The notes under the pieces: model-generated | Told to the model about the DNA's origin: nothing | The model's database searches: none | Seen by the model: the letters and a program-made list of their open reading frames with translations, nothing else | From: Thermoplasmatales archaeon ex4572_165 | GTDB lineage: Archaea; Thermoplasmatota; E2; DHVEG-1 | Length of the DNA: 48,872 nt | Assembly: GCA_002254885.1 (NCBI GenBank) | Contig: NJDG01000012.1 | Span: 1-48,872, forward strand | Direction of reading: 5' to 3' | Program-made: the position numbers and the translations under genes | In this document: positions 1 to 8,387 of the stretch, piece by piece | Layout of the letters: each line of letters begins with the position of its first letter | Numbering within the stretch: position 1 is the stretch's first letter

Positions 1-162
1 AGGTTTCAAACCCTTCATTAAGAGTGTTAACTTTGCTCAGATTATCTGTTGATTGGTATCAGCAGAAATCCTTTTTGATTCAATGAGCTGAATCAATCAG
101 TTGGATATCTTATTTCAAAGTATTGCAAAATATTTTTGTGATAATACATTATGCCTTTTTTA

Positions 163-285
163 CTAATTTGACAAAGTCAAGTTAGACAAAAAGATTTGAC
201 TAATAAAAATACTAATCGTTAAAACAAATGCAGATACTGGAAGCGTCTTTCCAAGCATATAATAAAACTCTGCCTTATCATCTCC
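163..285 (-). pseudogene. Displaced C-terminal end of the TadC-like membrane protein
   Basis: Directly after the in-frame stop of the upstream reading frame, a different frame encodes 40 residues. They start GDDKAEFYYMLGK and run into a clear membrane helix (LPVSAFVLTISIFISQIFL), ending at a TAG at 163-165. Archaeal TadC/FlaJ proteins usually end with a membrane helix, and the annotated frame lacks one. Removing one G from the GGG run (CCC on the plus strand at 284-286) joins the two frames. I infer a one-base insertion, either sequencing error or a real mutation. The remaining stretch 1-162 shows nothing I can support. Confidence 0.6.
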
Positions 286-1870
286 CAGTTGCCTTCAATG
301 TTGAGGTTAATTCAGAAAGCGTTTCACTAATCTTCTTTTCAACTTGTTGAAGATCCTTTAAATGATCAGCAAGCTTAATAATTGAGATACTAACAGATTT
401 CTGACTTTTTTTAATGCCCTCTACAAATAAACGAAGAATTGAATGAATGCGATCTGAATAAATATATTTCAATGATCCATATTCTTTGCTAAATAAAGCA
501 TCATAAACATTTGTCTGTATCGCTGATAAATTATATGCCGTATGGGAAAAAAGTTGAGCGATATCTGAACCTTTCATCATTGAAGAAGTGTAATGAAAGC
601 TTTCCTCAGGTGATTTTTCTTCACTGATCCGTTTTCCCATGATATATAATGCATCTGAAAACTCTGTTTCCATCTGTTTAATTGAATCTCTGATTTTTTT
701 TACTGGATGATAAACCATATATGCATAATATGCAAATGAAAGTGAAAAACCCCATATTATCAGAAGACTTAAAGGGATAATTTCATGTAATTGTGAAAGA
801 AACGATGATTTTAGCAGAAAAAATGATGGAAGAAGTAATGAAAGAAAACCCGGTGCTGAACATATAATACCAATAAACACGGCAATAATAAAATGTTTTT
901 TTCTATTGATTTTTTTAAGATCTGGATGATTAGTAGGGATAGATGGCGGATTAAATGTTGCAGGACGCAACATTAAAATTTTTCGAATATATAAAAACAG
1001 AAAAAGAGGAAGGAGAATGTCATAAAGGATAAATATTTGAAAAATCGTAATCTGTAAGCCAATCAGACCCGCGGCAGGGAGCATAGCAATTATAGCCAAT
1101 GGAATCATGATTCCTATTGAATAAATGACAAGGGTTGGTTGATGTAGTTTTTCAGCGTATTCATGCATTAAATCTCTTGTTCCTTCAAGACCTACATCTA
1201 ATGCTTTATTGAGTGTTATGATTCGTTGAGATTCATCAGATTCATCAATTGAGCTTCTAATGAGATGTAGTGCTCTTTTCAGATGATCACTCCAACTTCC
1301 CCATTGATTAGCAAAAGCAGTAAGTCCATCATGAATGCCATGATGTATGCGTATTTCCATATCCCATAACATTTTACGAAGATCTTTTGATAGAGTTGTT
1401 GAAGACTCTCTTGCAGCAAATTTTACACTATTTTCAAGATTTGGAACAAGTTTTAAATACATAACTAGATAGCTTAGGATCTCAGGAATATCACCAAGAG
1501 AATGAATTTTGATATATTGCACGTATACTTTTGGGTATGATGCAATAAGATTCATAAAAATCAAGGGAAGAAAAATTGTTGAAGTCATTAATAGAAAAAT
1601 AGTCAACAAGTCAATGTTCATCTTGGAAGAATAATACAAAACAATAATGCTGCTATCAAATGAAAACAAAATTATAAAGCTAAGAAACGCAACCATATAT
1701 GAAAGTGTGAGAATATTATTTTTTGTAACGTCTAAACCTGAAAATCTTAGAGTTTGAATGTATTCCTCTGTGAAATAGGAATTATCTTTTGAATCATTTC
1801 TGTTTAACCAAGAAAAATGGTTTTGAGCAAATCTTGTTGCCTTTATATACCAATGTGTATCGTTATTCAT
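278..1870 (-). CDS. Type II/IV secretion (TadC/FlaJ-like) membrane platform protein
   Basis: This 530-residue protein is predicted to be the inner-membrane platform on which a GspE/TadA-type ATPase drives assembly of a pilus or secretion fibre. It has membrane helices near residues 54-82, 90-113, 248-290, 330-358 and 370-390. They are separated by two helical cytoplasmic stretches, at about 120-240 and 395-530, which is the layout of two T2SSF domains. Its start overlaps the stop of the upstream ATPase gene by 8 bases, so the two are translationally coupled. The frame stops before the expected last membrane helix, which lies in another frame at 163-285. No archaellum genes are visible nearby, so the fibre type is unknown. 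The family call is firm; the exact role is inferred. Confidence 0.82.
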   Translation of the reverse strand: MNNDTHWYIKATRFAQNHFSWLNRNDSKDNSYFTEEYIQTLRFSGLDVTKNNILTLSYMVAFLSFIILFSFDSSIIVLYYSSKMNIDLLTIFLLMTSTIFLPLIFMNLIASYPKVYVQYIKIHSLGDIPEILSYLVMYLKLVPNLENSVKFAARESSTTLSKDLRKMLWDMEIRIHHGIHDGLTAFANQWGSWSDHLKRALHLIRSSIDESDESQRIITLNKALDVGLEGTRDLMHEYAEKLHQPTLVIYSIGIMIPLAIIAMLPAAGLIGLQITIFQIFILYDILLPLFLFLYIRKILMLRPATFNPPSIPTNHPDLKKINRKKHFIIAVFIGIICSAPGFLSLLLPSFFLLKSSFLSQLHEIIPLSLLIIWGFSLSFAYYAYMVYHPVKKIRDSIKQMETEFSDALYIMGKRISEEKSPEESFHYTSSMMKGSDIAQLFSHTAYNLSAIQTNVYDALFSKEYGSLKYIYSDRIHSILRLFVEGIKKSQKSVSISIIKLADHLKDLQQVEKKISETLSELTSTLKATGR

Positions 1871-4040
1871 GATATCTTTTTTTCAAATAGTCATCAAACC
1901 AAATTTTCCATTGTTCTTTAATAAAAGTATAATCAACATGATTATGTTTTTGTTTACTGATTTCAAGAAATGACCAAAAAGCAGTATTTGCATCTTGAAT
2001 ACAAGGAGCTTCTAAGACTTTTGGGTATGTATCGCTTACCTGTACGATTTGTTCTTTGATCCATGCACGTGTTTTGATATTTTCAAGGATCTTTTCGATA
2101 GAAACACCCCATTTTTTTGCAATATGTCCTAATAACTCCGATTGACCAATTGCAAGGGTGTCTGTTTGTTCTAAATAATCATTTTCTGTGTTATATATCA
2201 TTAGATCAGAAAAAAGATGTGTTGGATTTGTTGTATCAATAAAACCTTTTTTCCTTGTTTCTGATATTTGAATGACTCTTCGATGTTTTTCAAAGCCCCC
2301 TTCTTTTCTTATTGGGGCTGTAATTATGACTGCTTCAACTGCTTTAAAAGAACTGGGAGATATACCAAGATCATAAACAATTCGTTCGTAGACATCTTGT
2401 GTTGTTGACCCATGAATTGTTCCCATGATAAGATTGCCTGCGGCACCAACTCGCATTGCTTCAAATAGGACTTTTGCCTCCATTCCTCGTACTTCCCCAA
2501 GAATTAACACTGATTCTCCAAGTCTTAGCGCAGTTCGTAATGCATTAGTTGGCGACATTTCAGAGCTTTGATTTGATGAAAGCATTGATTTTGTCACAAG
2601 GGACTGCATTTTGAATCCTTGCTTCTGTAAAATTGATATTGGAATTTCTGTTGTGTCCTCAATAGTAAGAATACGGAATCGTTTTGGGATTTCATTGATA
2701 AGTGCGGTAAGAAGAGATGTTTTTCCTGCCCCCCTTGATCCAGCAATGAGAAGTGATGTTTGTCCATCTACAAGAAGGCTTAATAGACCGGCAGCATGGC
2801 TTGTAATCATCTTGTTTTTTACAAAATGGGCAAGAGTCCAAGGATGCTTTCTATGGCGACGTAATGCAAACGCGATTCCTTTTGGTGTTAGAGGATTACT
2901 AATTGCTGCAATCCTAGTATGAAATGCTGGAAGATCCATATCCAAGACAGGTGATGCTTCTGAAAAAGGTCTTCCACTTAAACTTCTGAATCTTGAGGCA
3001 AGAGCCTCTACATCGTCTTCGGATAGATATATGTTTGAAGTGTATTCTTCTCCATTTACAACAAGATGGAGAGGATTATTGTTTACAGGTGCATTAATAT
3101 AGATATCTTGGATGTTTTCATCTTCTAAAAGGTATTCAATGATCCCATAGCCTGATGTGTTTCTTGAAAAAATTTCAGAGAGTTCATCTATTTGAGCTGC
3201 CTGTAAACTGAGATCTTGTGTTTCCAGTAGTGATGTGATAGTTGTACGTGCGAATCTTTTAAAGTATTCCTTTGAATTTTTAGGTTGGAGAAAACCGGTA
3301 TCTTTTGGTCGATGAAATGATAGTTTTTCTCTTACTTTTTCTAGTAAAAGTAGTTCTTTTTGAGGGAGATTGAATTCAGGAGGATAAAGAAAATAGAGTT
3401 TTTCTATGGTTGATGGATGCGTATAAAGATTAACACGAGCAGATAGAGATTTTTCATTGTCTATTTTGTAAGTCTGTTCAAAAATTGCATCATGTGGCGG
3501 TTCGGTTTGAATGAATGAATCCAAAAAACCTGGACGGACATAAGGCCGAATGAATGTTGTATAAAAAATGTTACTGTCATTTGTTTTTTTAAATGAATAA
3601 TCATAATTTATTTTTTTTTGTATATTTTCAAATAATGATTTTAATTGACTGCTGTCTTTTTGCAGATCCTGCAGTGTTAGGTATGCTTCAAATGGATCTG
3701 TTTCTGATGTTTTTTTTAAGATTTCAAGCTGTTCAGCATGTTTAGTTGTTTGATTGTTTTTTTTATTGGAGTTAATTTGATATTGTATGTTTATTTCTTC
3801 AATTATGGTAGTTAACTTTTTCAGAAGTTTAAGATTTTGTCCCTTGTAAAGCTTTACCAGTGAATCATTAAGAATTAATATGGTTGTGGATGGATTGTTT
3901 GATAGATTTTGTAATATGTTTTTTCGACATATTGAGTCAAAAAGTGATGCAGAGCCATATGTGCAAGATCTACATTGTAACTTTATTGTTGAATCTTGAG
4001 ATGATTCAATTTTTTGTATGGGACATAGTGATTTATCCAT
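1863..4040 (-). CDS. Type II/IV secretion system ATPase (TadA/VirB11/GspE family)
   Basis: This 725-residue cytoplasmic ATPase would power the neighbouring TadC-like platform. The Walker A motif is GSRGAGKTS at residues 434-442. The Walker B-type segment is LILGEVRG with Glu516, followed by a His-box-like GTIHG segment. The N-terminus carries four cysteines (C6, CRSC around 23-26, and C38 in SICRKNIL), a pattern I recognise from long archaeal secretion ATPases and likely a small metal-binding or structural module. An Asp-box-like region (ILTIEDTTEIP) follows Walker A, as is usual for the family. It is transcribed as a pair with the platform gene, and the promoter probably lies in the divergent region 4041-4131. 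The substrate fibre cannot be told from this window. Confidence 0.9.
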   Translation of the reverse strand: MDKSLCPIQKIESSQDSTIKLQCRSCTYGSASLFDSICRKNILQNLSNNPSTTILILNDSLVKLYKGQNLKLLKKLTTIIEEINIQYQINSNKKNNQTTKHAEQLEILKKTSETDPFEAYLTLQDLQKDSSQLKSLFENIQKKINYDYSFKKTNDSNIFYTTFIRPYVRPGFLDSFIQTEPPHDAIFEQTYKIDNEKSLSARVNLYTHPSTIEKLYFLYPPEFNLPQKELLLLEKVREKLSFHRPKDTGFLQPKNSKEYFKRFARTTITSLLETQDLSLQAAQIDELSEIFSRNTSGYGIIEYLLEDENIQDIYINAPVNNNPLHLVVNGEEYTSNIYLSEDDVEALASRFRSLSGRPFSEASPVLDMDLPAFHTRIAAISNPLTPKGIAFALRRHRKHPWTLAHFVKNKMITSHAAGLLSLLVDGQTSLLIAGSRGAGKTSLLTALINEIPKRFRILTIEDTTEIPISILQKQGFKMQSLVTKSMLSSNQSSEMSPTNALRTALRLGESVLILGEVRGMEAKVLFEAMRVGAAGNLIMGTIHGSTTQDVYERIVYDLGISPSSFKAVEAVIITAPIRKEGGFEKHRRVIQISETRKKGFIDTTNPTHLFSDLMIYNTENDYLEQTDTLAIGQSELLGHIAKKWGVSIEKILENIKTRAWIKEQIVQVSDTYPKVLEAPCIQDANTAFWSFLEISKQKHNHVDYTFIKEQWKIWFDDYLKKRYHE

Positions 4041-4131
4041 TGAACAGTTAATGTTTTATAATATTATATAGTTAACTGAATAATTATAATAAAAATTGCG
4101 ATTTAGAAATTATCTTTGAGGTAAATACAAA
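4041..4131. promoter_or_regulatory. Divergent promoter region between the secretion ATPase and the HerA-like gene
   Basis: On the minus strand a TATA-like tract (ctatataatattataaa) lies about 20-30 bases before the ATPase start. On the plus strand an AT-rich box (attataataaaaa) is followed by a Shine-Dalgarno-like GAGGT at 4117-4121, 10 bases before the ATG of the HerA-like gene. Both are typical of archaeal promoters. No operator palindrome stands out. Confidence 0.45.
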
Positions 4132-5397
4132 ATGAAAAATGATCCTTTATCAAAAAAAACATACGTATTTGGGAAAAAAAGTGAAGATAAAAATGGTTTA
4201 TTGTCAATTGGAAAATTCTATGCTCTTGATGGATCTTATGGAAAAAATGTATACCTTGATGCAAAATATCCTCATATCATAAGTATTTTTGGAAAACGAG
4301 GTTATGGAAAATCATATACAATGGGAGTATTTATTGAGGAAATTGCAAATCTAGATACAGAAATAAAAAATGACTTGTCTGTTATTATAATCGATACACT
4401 TGGTATCTACTGGACAATGAAATATCCAAATAAGAAAGAAGAAGACATTCTTGATAAATGGGATCTTAAACCCGATGCAATTGATATAAATGTTTATAGG
4501 CCAAAAATTTCCGATGTTAAAGATGATGAGATCACAGATGATTTTTTGTCAATTCCTGCATATCTTCTCAGTGCGGATGTTTGGTGTCAACTTTTTGATG
4601 TAAAGCCAACTAGCTCTTTTGGTATAGCACTGATCCAAGCTATTAATAATCTAAAAGAAAAATATTTAGATTTCTCATTAGAAGAGATTTTTGATGAAAT
4701 TAAAAATAATGTAGCTCATACCAAAGAAATAAAAAATATTGCAGAAAATTTCTATCATTATGCAAGATCATTAGGGATCTTTTCAAATGAAGAATCATGT
4801 ATTGAGAGGATCTTTAAACCTGGATCGATAAATATTATTGATATCAGTAATTTACCTGGAATTCATTTAAAACAGATGATCACAGGAATAATCAGTGAAC
4901 TTATTTTTCAAAAACGGGTTTTAGCAAGAAGATTAGAAGAAATAGATCAGATGAAAAAACAAAAAAATAGTGATTATGTGCCAAAGATATGGATGGCCAT
5001 TGATGAAGCACAAATTTTCCTTCCAAAACATATGGACCATTACAGTAAAACCGTCTTGATTGAACATTGGCTGCGCCAAGGGCGACAACCTGGTTTATCG
5101 TTAATACTTGCCACACAACAGCCTAGTGCAATAGATCAAGAAGTTTTTTCACATTCAGATCTTGTTTTTTGTCATCGATTAACCTCTCAACATGATATCA
5201 AAGCTCTTCATCAGATAAGACCTAGCTATATGCATGAAAACATTGAATCTATCATTGAGAAAATGGGTCATGAAAAAGGAGTATGCAATATTATTGATGA
5301 TACTATGGAGCAAGCACATATCTGTAAAATTCGACCAAGGAAAACCTGGCACGGAGGAAATGAACCTAAAATTACTAAACATATAAATATAAAGTGA
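4132..5397 (+). CDS. HerA-like (DUF87) P-loop ATPase
   Basis: This 421-residue protein belongs to the HerA/FtsK-like ring ATPases that pump DNA or act with membrane complexes. Walker A is GKRGYGKS at residues 54-61 (Lys60). Walker B ends in MAIDEAQ with Asp291 and Glu292. A sensor-like ILATQQPS segment follows after HWLRQGRQPG, which is characteristic of HerA. A conventional HerA is about 500 residues and normally sits beside nurA and mre11-rad50, none of which is seen here. The gene is followed after 9 bases by a pilin-like membrane protein and is divergent from a secretion ATPase. I infer a role linked to a surface apparatus or DNA transfer rather than classical end resection, with moderate certainty. 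Confidence 0.82.
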   Translation: MKNDPLSKKTYVFGKKSEDKNGLLSIGKFYALDGSYGKNVYLDAKYPHIISIFGKRGYGKSYTMGVFIEEIANLDTEIKNDLSVIIIDTLGIYWTMKYPNKKEEDILDKWDLKPDAIDINVYRPKISDVKDDEITDDFLSIPAYLLSADVWCQLFDVKPTSSFGIALIQAINNLKEKYLDFSLEEIFDEIKNNVAHTKEIKNIAENFYHYARSLGIFSNEESCIERIFKPGSINIIDISNLPGIHLKQMITGIISELIFQKRVLARRLEEIDQMKKQKNSDYVPKIWMAIDEAQIFLPKHMDHYSKTVLIEHWLRQGRQPGLSLILATQQPSAIDQEVFSHSDLVFCHRLTSQHDIKALHQIRPSYMHENIESIIEKMGHEKGVCNIIDDTMEQAHICKIRPRKTWHGGNEPKITKHINIK

Positions 5398-5406
5398 GGG
5401 TAAAAA

Positions 5407-5973
5407 ATGATTAGATTTATTGAGAATATATTTGGTTCAGAAATGATACCAATACGTTTAATCATAAGCATTTCAGTTATTGGATTTATTTCATTTTTAG
5501 TTGTTCAGGGATTGACAATGAGCTATCATGTAATAAATGAGGATGAGTTTTCACAATCACTTACTAGATTACAAAAAAACGTTGAAACAATAGTTAATAT
5601 TGGACATCCAAGAGATGTCTCAGATGTATTTTCACTAAAAGGAACCACTCATGTACATTCATTATATGTTCCATCTGAGATAATGTCTGTGTCGTTTGGA
5701 TCAGATATAAATGTTAATTCAAGTGAGCTTAAGATAAAAAATTTATCAAAAATTGTATATTCTTCAATGAATGCAGGAGATCATGTATTATGGTGTGATA
5801 ATTCATGTCAATTTATAAGAGGAATTTTTAATGATGGTCGCTGGCTTCCTTCATGGAATGATTCTAGATTTACAATTAAAGAACAGGGTCAATATATGAT
5901 TACATTTGAATTAGTAACTGATGGATCATCATTGTTTATATTAGTTTATGATGAGAGTAATGTCAATTTGTAG
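5407..5973 (+). CDS. Uncharacterised single-pass membrane protein, pilin-like N-terminus
   Basis: I do not recognise this 188-residue family. The N-terminus has a short polar stretch ending SEMIPIR, then one hydrophobic helix at about residues 16-38 (LIISISVIGFISFLVVQGL). An extracellular beta-rich part with two cysteines follows (CDNSC near 138-142). This is the layout of archaeal type IV pilin-like and other N-anchored surface subunits, but no clear prepilin peptidase site (K/R-G before the helix) is visible. It starts 9 bases after the HerA-like gene, so the two are probably co-transcribed. The divergent secretion ATPase and platform genes make a minor pilin or fibre-associated protein a reasonable guess, not a demonstrated one. 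Confidence 0.55.
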   Translation: MIRFIENIFGSEMIPIRLIISISVIGFISFLVVQGLTMSYHVINEDEFSQSLTRLQKNVETIVNIGHPRDVSDVFSLKGTTHVHSLYVPSEIMSVSFGSDINVNSSELKIKNLSKIVYSSMNAGDHVLWCDNSCQFIRGIFNDGRWLPSWNDSRFTIKEQGQYMITFELVTDGSSLFILVYDESNVNL

Positions 5974-6048
5974 AATTTTTTAATTATAATGAGAATTTAA
6001 CGTATCAATATTCTCTTTTTGCCTTATTTTAAGTAAAAATTTTTATAA

Positions 6049-6066
6049 TATACAATTAATTGTATA
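6049..6066. promoter_or_regulatory. 18-bp perfect palindrome overlapping the sulfotransferase promoter
   Basis: TATACAATTAATTGTATA is a perfect 18-bp palindrome. It overlaps a TATA-like tract (tttttataatata) at 6040-6052, about 60 bases before the sulfotransferase ATG. A repressor bound here would block TBP. Because the region is very AT-rich, a palindrome of this length could also arise by chance about once in a window of this size. Confidence 0.4.
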
Positions 6067-6127
6067 GTTAGATAATAAACAAAGTAACTGCAATATTTGA
6101 TAATAAACTGGAGTTGAAAACAATACC

Positions 6128-7252
6128 ATGAATTCATTAGAATACAATAAGCAAGATTACCTAAGACTTGGCGAACAACCATTATCTGGTACTTCACTAG
6201 TGAATTGGGTCCGAATACTAAGAGATAATAACTTTAAAATTGATTGGGAGTTCATTCCAAAAGCAATTTATGTTACGAGTATGATTCTTGCACTTTCTCC
6301 ATTTAGATACCTTGAAAGAAAAAAGTTTGATTCAAAGATTCAACAAGTAAAAAACGTTCAACCTATATTTATCGTAGGACATTTTAGAAGCGGAACAACC
6401 TTTTTACATTATCTCCTTGGTCAAGATCCAAATCTAGCGTACGTATCAACCTTTGAAACAATGACACCAGGGATAATTATTGCAAAAGAAGAATTATTTA
6501 AAAATCTTGTAAAAAATCATCTTCCAACAAAACGACCTATGGATGATCTAGAAATGAATGCTAATCTACCATATGAGGAAGAATATGCAATCGCAAATCT
6601 AAGCCCTCATTCATTTTATCATGGATGGTATTTTCCAAGAAATTTAAAATCATATTTTGATAAATATTCTGTATCTAATAATAAAAATAATGGAAACATT
6701 GAACATTGGAAGAAAACATATGATTACTTCGTAAAAAAAATCACATATAAAAATAATGGAAAACCCGTATTGTTAAAAAGCCTTGTCAACACTGGAAAAA
6801 TCAAACATGTTTTAGAGCTTTATCCAAACGCAAAATTTATTCATATTCACCGAGACCCATATAAGGTCTATATGTCAACATGGAAACTCTATCAAAAGAT
6901 CTTACCAATCTTTTCATTTCAACATATTGATTCAGAAACATTAGATGAAAATATATTATATAACTATAAAGAACTATTTTCAAAATATCTAAAAGAAAAA
7001 TCATTGATTCCAAAAGAAAATCTAATTGAGTTTGGATATAACAAATTCGTTAATAACCCTGTTGAAACACTTAAAGAAACCTACGAAAAACTTCGAATCC
7101 CACAATTTGAATCTGCAAAACCATTTTTTGAAAAATATGTCGATGAACATCAAAATTATAAAGCTGAGGAATATCAATTTAATATTTCTCTAAAAAAGAA
7201 GATTTATAAAAATTGGAAAATAATGTTTGATGCATATGGATATGATCAATAA
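6128..7252 (+). CDS. Sulfotransferase family protein (PAPS-dependent type)
   Basis: The 374-residue protein should transfer a sulfuryl group from PAPS to an acceptor hydroxyl or amine on a glycan, lipid or small molecule. The 5'-phosphosulfate loop is visible as GHFRSGTT at residues 84-91, preceded by a beta strand (IFIV). The 3'-phosphate segment is the HIHRDPYKVYMSTW block around 238-251. Both are placed as in the Sulfotransfer_3 family. There is no signal peptide; a weakly hydrophobic stretch around 46-60 (YVTSMILALSPFRYL) may associate with membrane. It stands alone behind its own promoter with a palindrome, and converges on the lipid prenyltransferase gene with only 22 bases between. PAPS synthesis genes are not in the window. 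The acceptor cannot be predicted. Confidence 0.83.
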   Translation: MNSLEYNKQDYLRLGEQPLSGTSLVNWVRILRDNNFKIDWEFIPKAIYVTSMILALSPFRYLERKKFDSKIQQVKNVQPIFIVGHFRSGTTFLHYLLGQDPNLAYVSTFETMTPGIIIAKEELFKNLVKNHLPTKRPMDDLEMNANLPYEEEYAIANLSPHSFYHGWYFPRNLKSYFDKYSVSNNKNNGNIEHWKKTYDYFVKKITYKNNGKPVLLKSLVNTGKIKHVLELYPNAKFIHIHRDPYKVYMSTWKLYQKILPIFSFQHIDSETLDENILYNYKELFSKYLKEKSLIPKENLIEFGYNKFVNNPVETLKETYEKLRIPQFESAKPFFEKYVDEHQNYKAEEYQFNISLKKKIYKNWKIMFDAYGYDQ

Positions 7253-7274
7253 TCAATTAAATCTTAGATTTTTT

Positions 7275-8117
7275 TTAAAGTATTGCACCAATAATGATTG
7301 CAACAATACCAACAGCTGATGCGATTCGTAAGAGACTTACTGTTTTTGTTGTATTTCTAAGATCTTTTAAAGTTTCAATGATTGCATATAAACAGATAAA
7401 ATCAACAATTGAAATGAAAATAAGGTATCCAATCTTTAATTGTCCAAGAATATATGGAAAAGGCGTTAGAATTATTGCTATGATTAATGCAACTGCTCCA
7501 ACAATGGCAGCATTTTTTTCACCAATTCTCATAGGTAGTGTCACTCTTGAAAGAAGATCGCCTTTAACATCTTCTACATCTTTTAGTATTTCTCTGCCAG
7601 TAAATAAGAAAAATGCAATAAGTGAAAGGATAATTGATGCAAATGGCTTTCCAACTGCTGCACCACCAAAGGTAAAAGATATTGCACCCATAAATGCTAC
7701 AAGAACATTTCCTGCAAAACCTTGATTTTTCATGTACACCTCATAGACATATAAAAGTCCTATTGACATCAAGACAATACCAAAACAGATGTAATTTATA
7801 AAGAATGAAATCACAAGAGCAAGACCAAATAATACATATGAAAAATATAATGCTTCATTTGCCGTTATTCTTTTAGACGGAATAGGTCGTTTTGGATGGG
7901 AGATTTTATCTATTTCATGATCAAAGAAATCATTATATGGCATACTTCCTGCTGTGGCAAGGCCAACAACGACCATTGCTAGAAGTAAGGGAATTGAAAA
8001 TGGTGATGCACCAGCTATGATTCCGCCTAAATATGCCCCGCCAAGGCCAAGAAGAGTTGTAAATGGTCGTATTGATTCAAAAAGCGCGATGCTTTTGATT
8101 GAAAGTGATCGTTTCAT
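7275..8117 (-). CDS. UbiA prenyltransferase, likely digeranylgeranylglyceryl phosphate synthase
   Basis: This integral membrane enzyme likely adds the second geranylgeranyl chain to geranylgeranylglyceryl phosphate in archaeal ether-lipid synthesis. Counting from an upstream ATG at 8129, the first Asp-rich motif is NDFFDHEID (residues 66-74) and the second is DVEDVKGD near 185-192. About eight hydrophobic helices follow the UbiA pattern. I chose the ATG at 8117 because a GGGGG Shine-Dalgarno-like run (8123-8127) lies 5 bases upstream; the ATG at 8129 lies within or before that run. The length (280 residues) matches archaeal DGGGP synthases. The gene is monocistronic and divergent from the GH39-like gene. 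Related UbiA enzymes for quinones or haem cannot be excluded from motifs alone. Confidence 0.85.
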   Translation of the reverse strand: MKRSLSIKSIALFESIRPFTTLLGLGGAYLGGIIAGASPFSIPLLLAMVVVGLATAGSMPYNDFFDHEIDKISHPKRPIPSKRITANEALYFSYVLFGLALVISFFINYICFGIVLMSIGLLYVYEVYMKNQGFAGNVLVAFMGAISFTFGGAAVGKPFASIILSLIAFFLFTGREILKDVEDVKGDLLSRVTLPMRIGEKNAAIVGAVALIIAIILTPFPYILGQLKIGYLIFISIVDFICLYAIIETLKDLRNTTKTVSLLRIASAVGIVAIIIGAIL

Positions 8118-8387
8118 GTTATCCCCCATATTTTGAATTATTTGATCTTTATATGTATTATCTTCATTATTAATAAATATTTATAAAAATTTTTTAGTTA
8201 ATTGACGAATAATTCATAAATTATTAATGAATTTAAATTGAATGAGTAATCCTAATTTAAATATTGAAAAAATTTAATTTATTTGAAATGCAATATAAAC
8301 AAATATATTGGTAACATAATTATAATTTCATGAAGAAAGTTGATAATACAAAAATTTATATTCAACCCATATTATATCATAAATTAT

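Noticed and set aside
1-162. Possible gene after the TadC-like protein
   Set aside because: Only an 18-residue frame with no support was found.
8211-8233. AATTCAT/ATGAATT stem-loop between the prenyltransferase and the GH39-like gene
   Set aside because: Seven AT-only base pairs in a very AT-rich gap are expected by chance.
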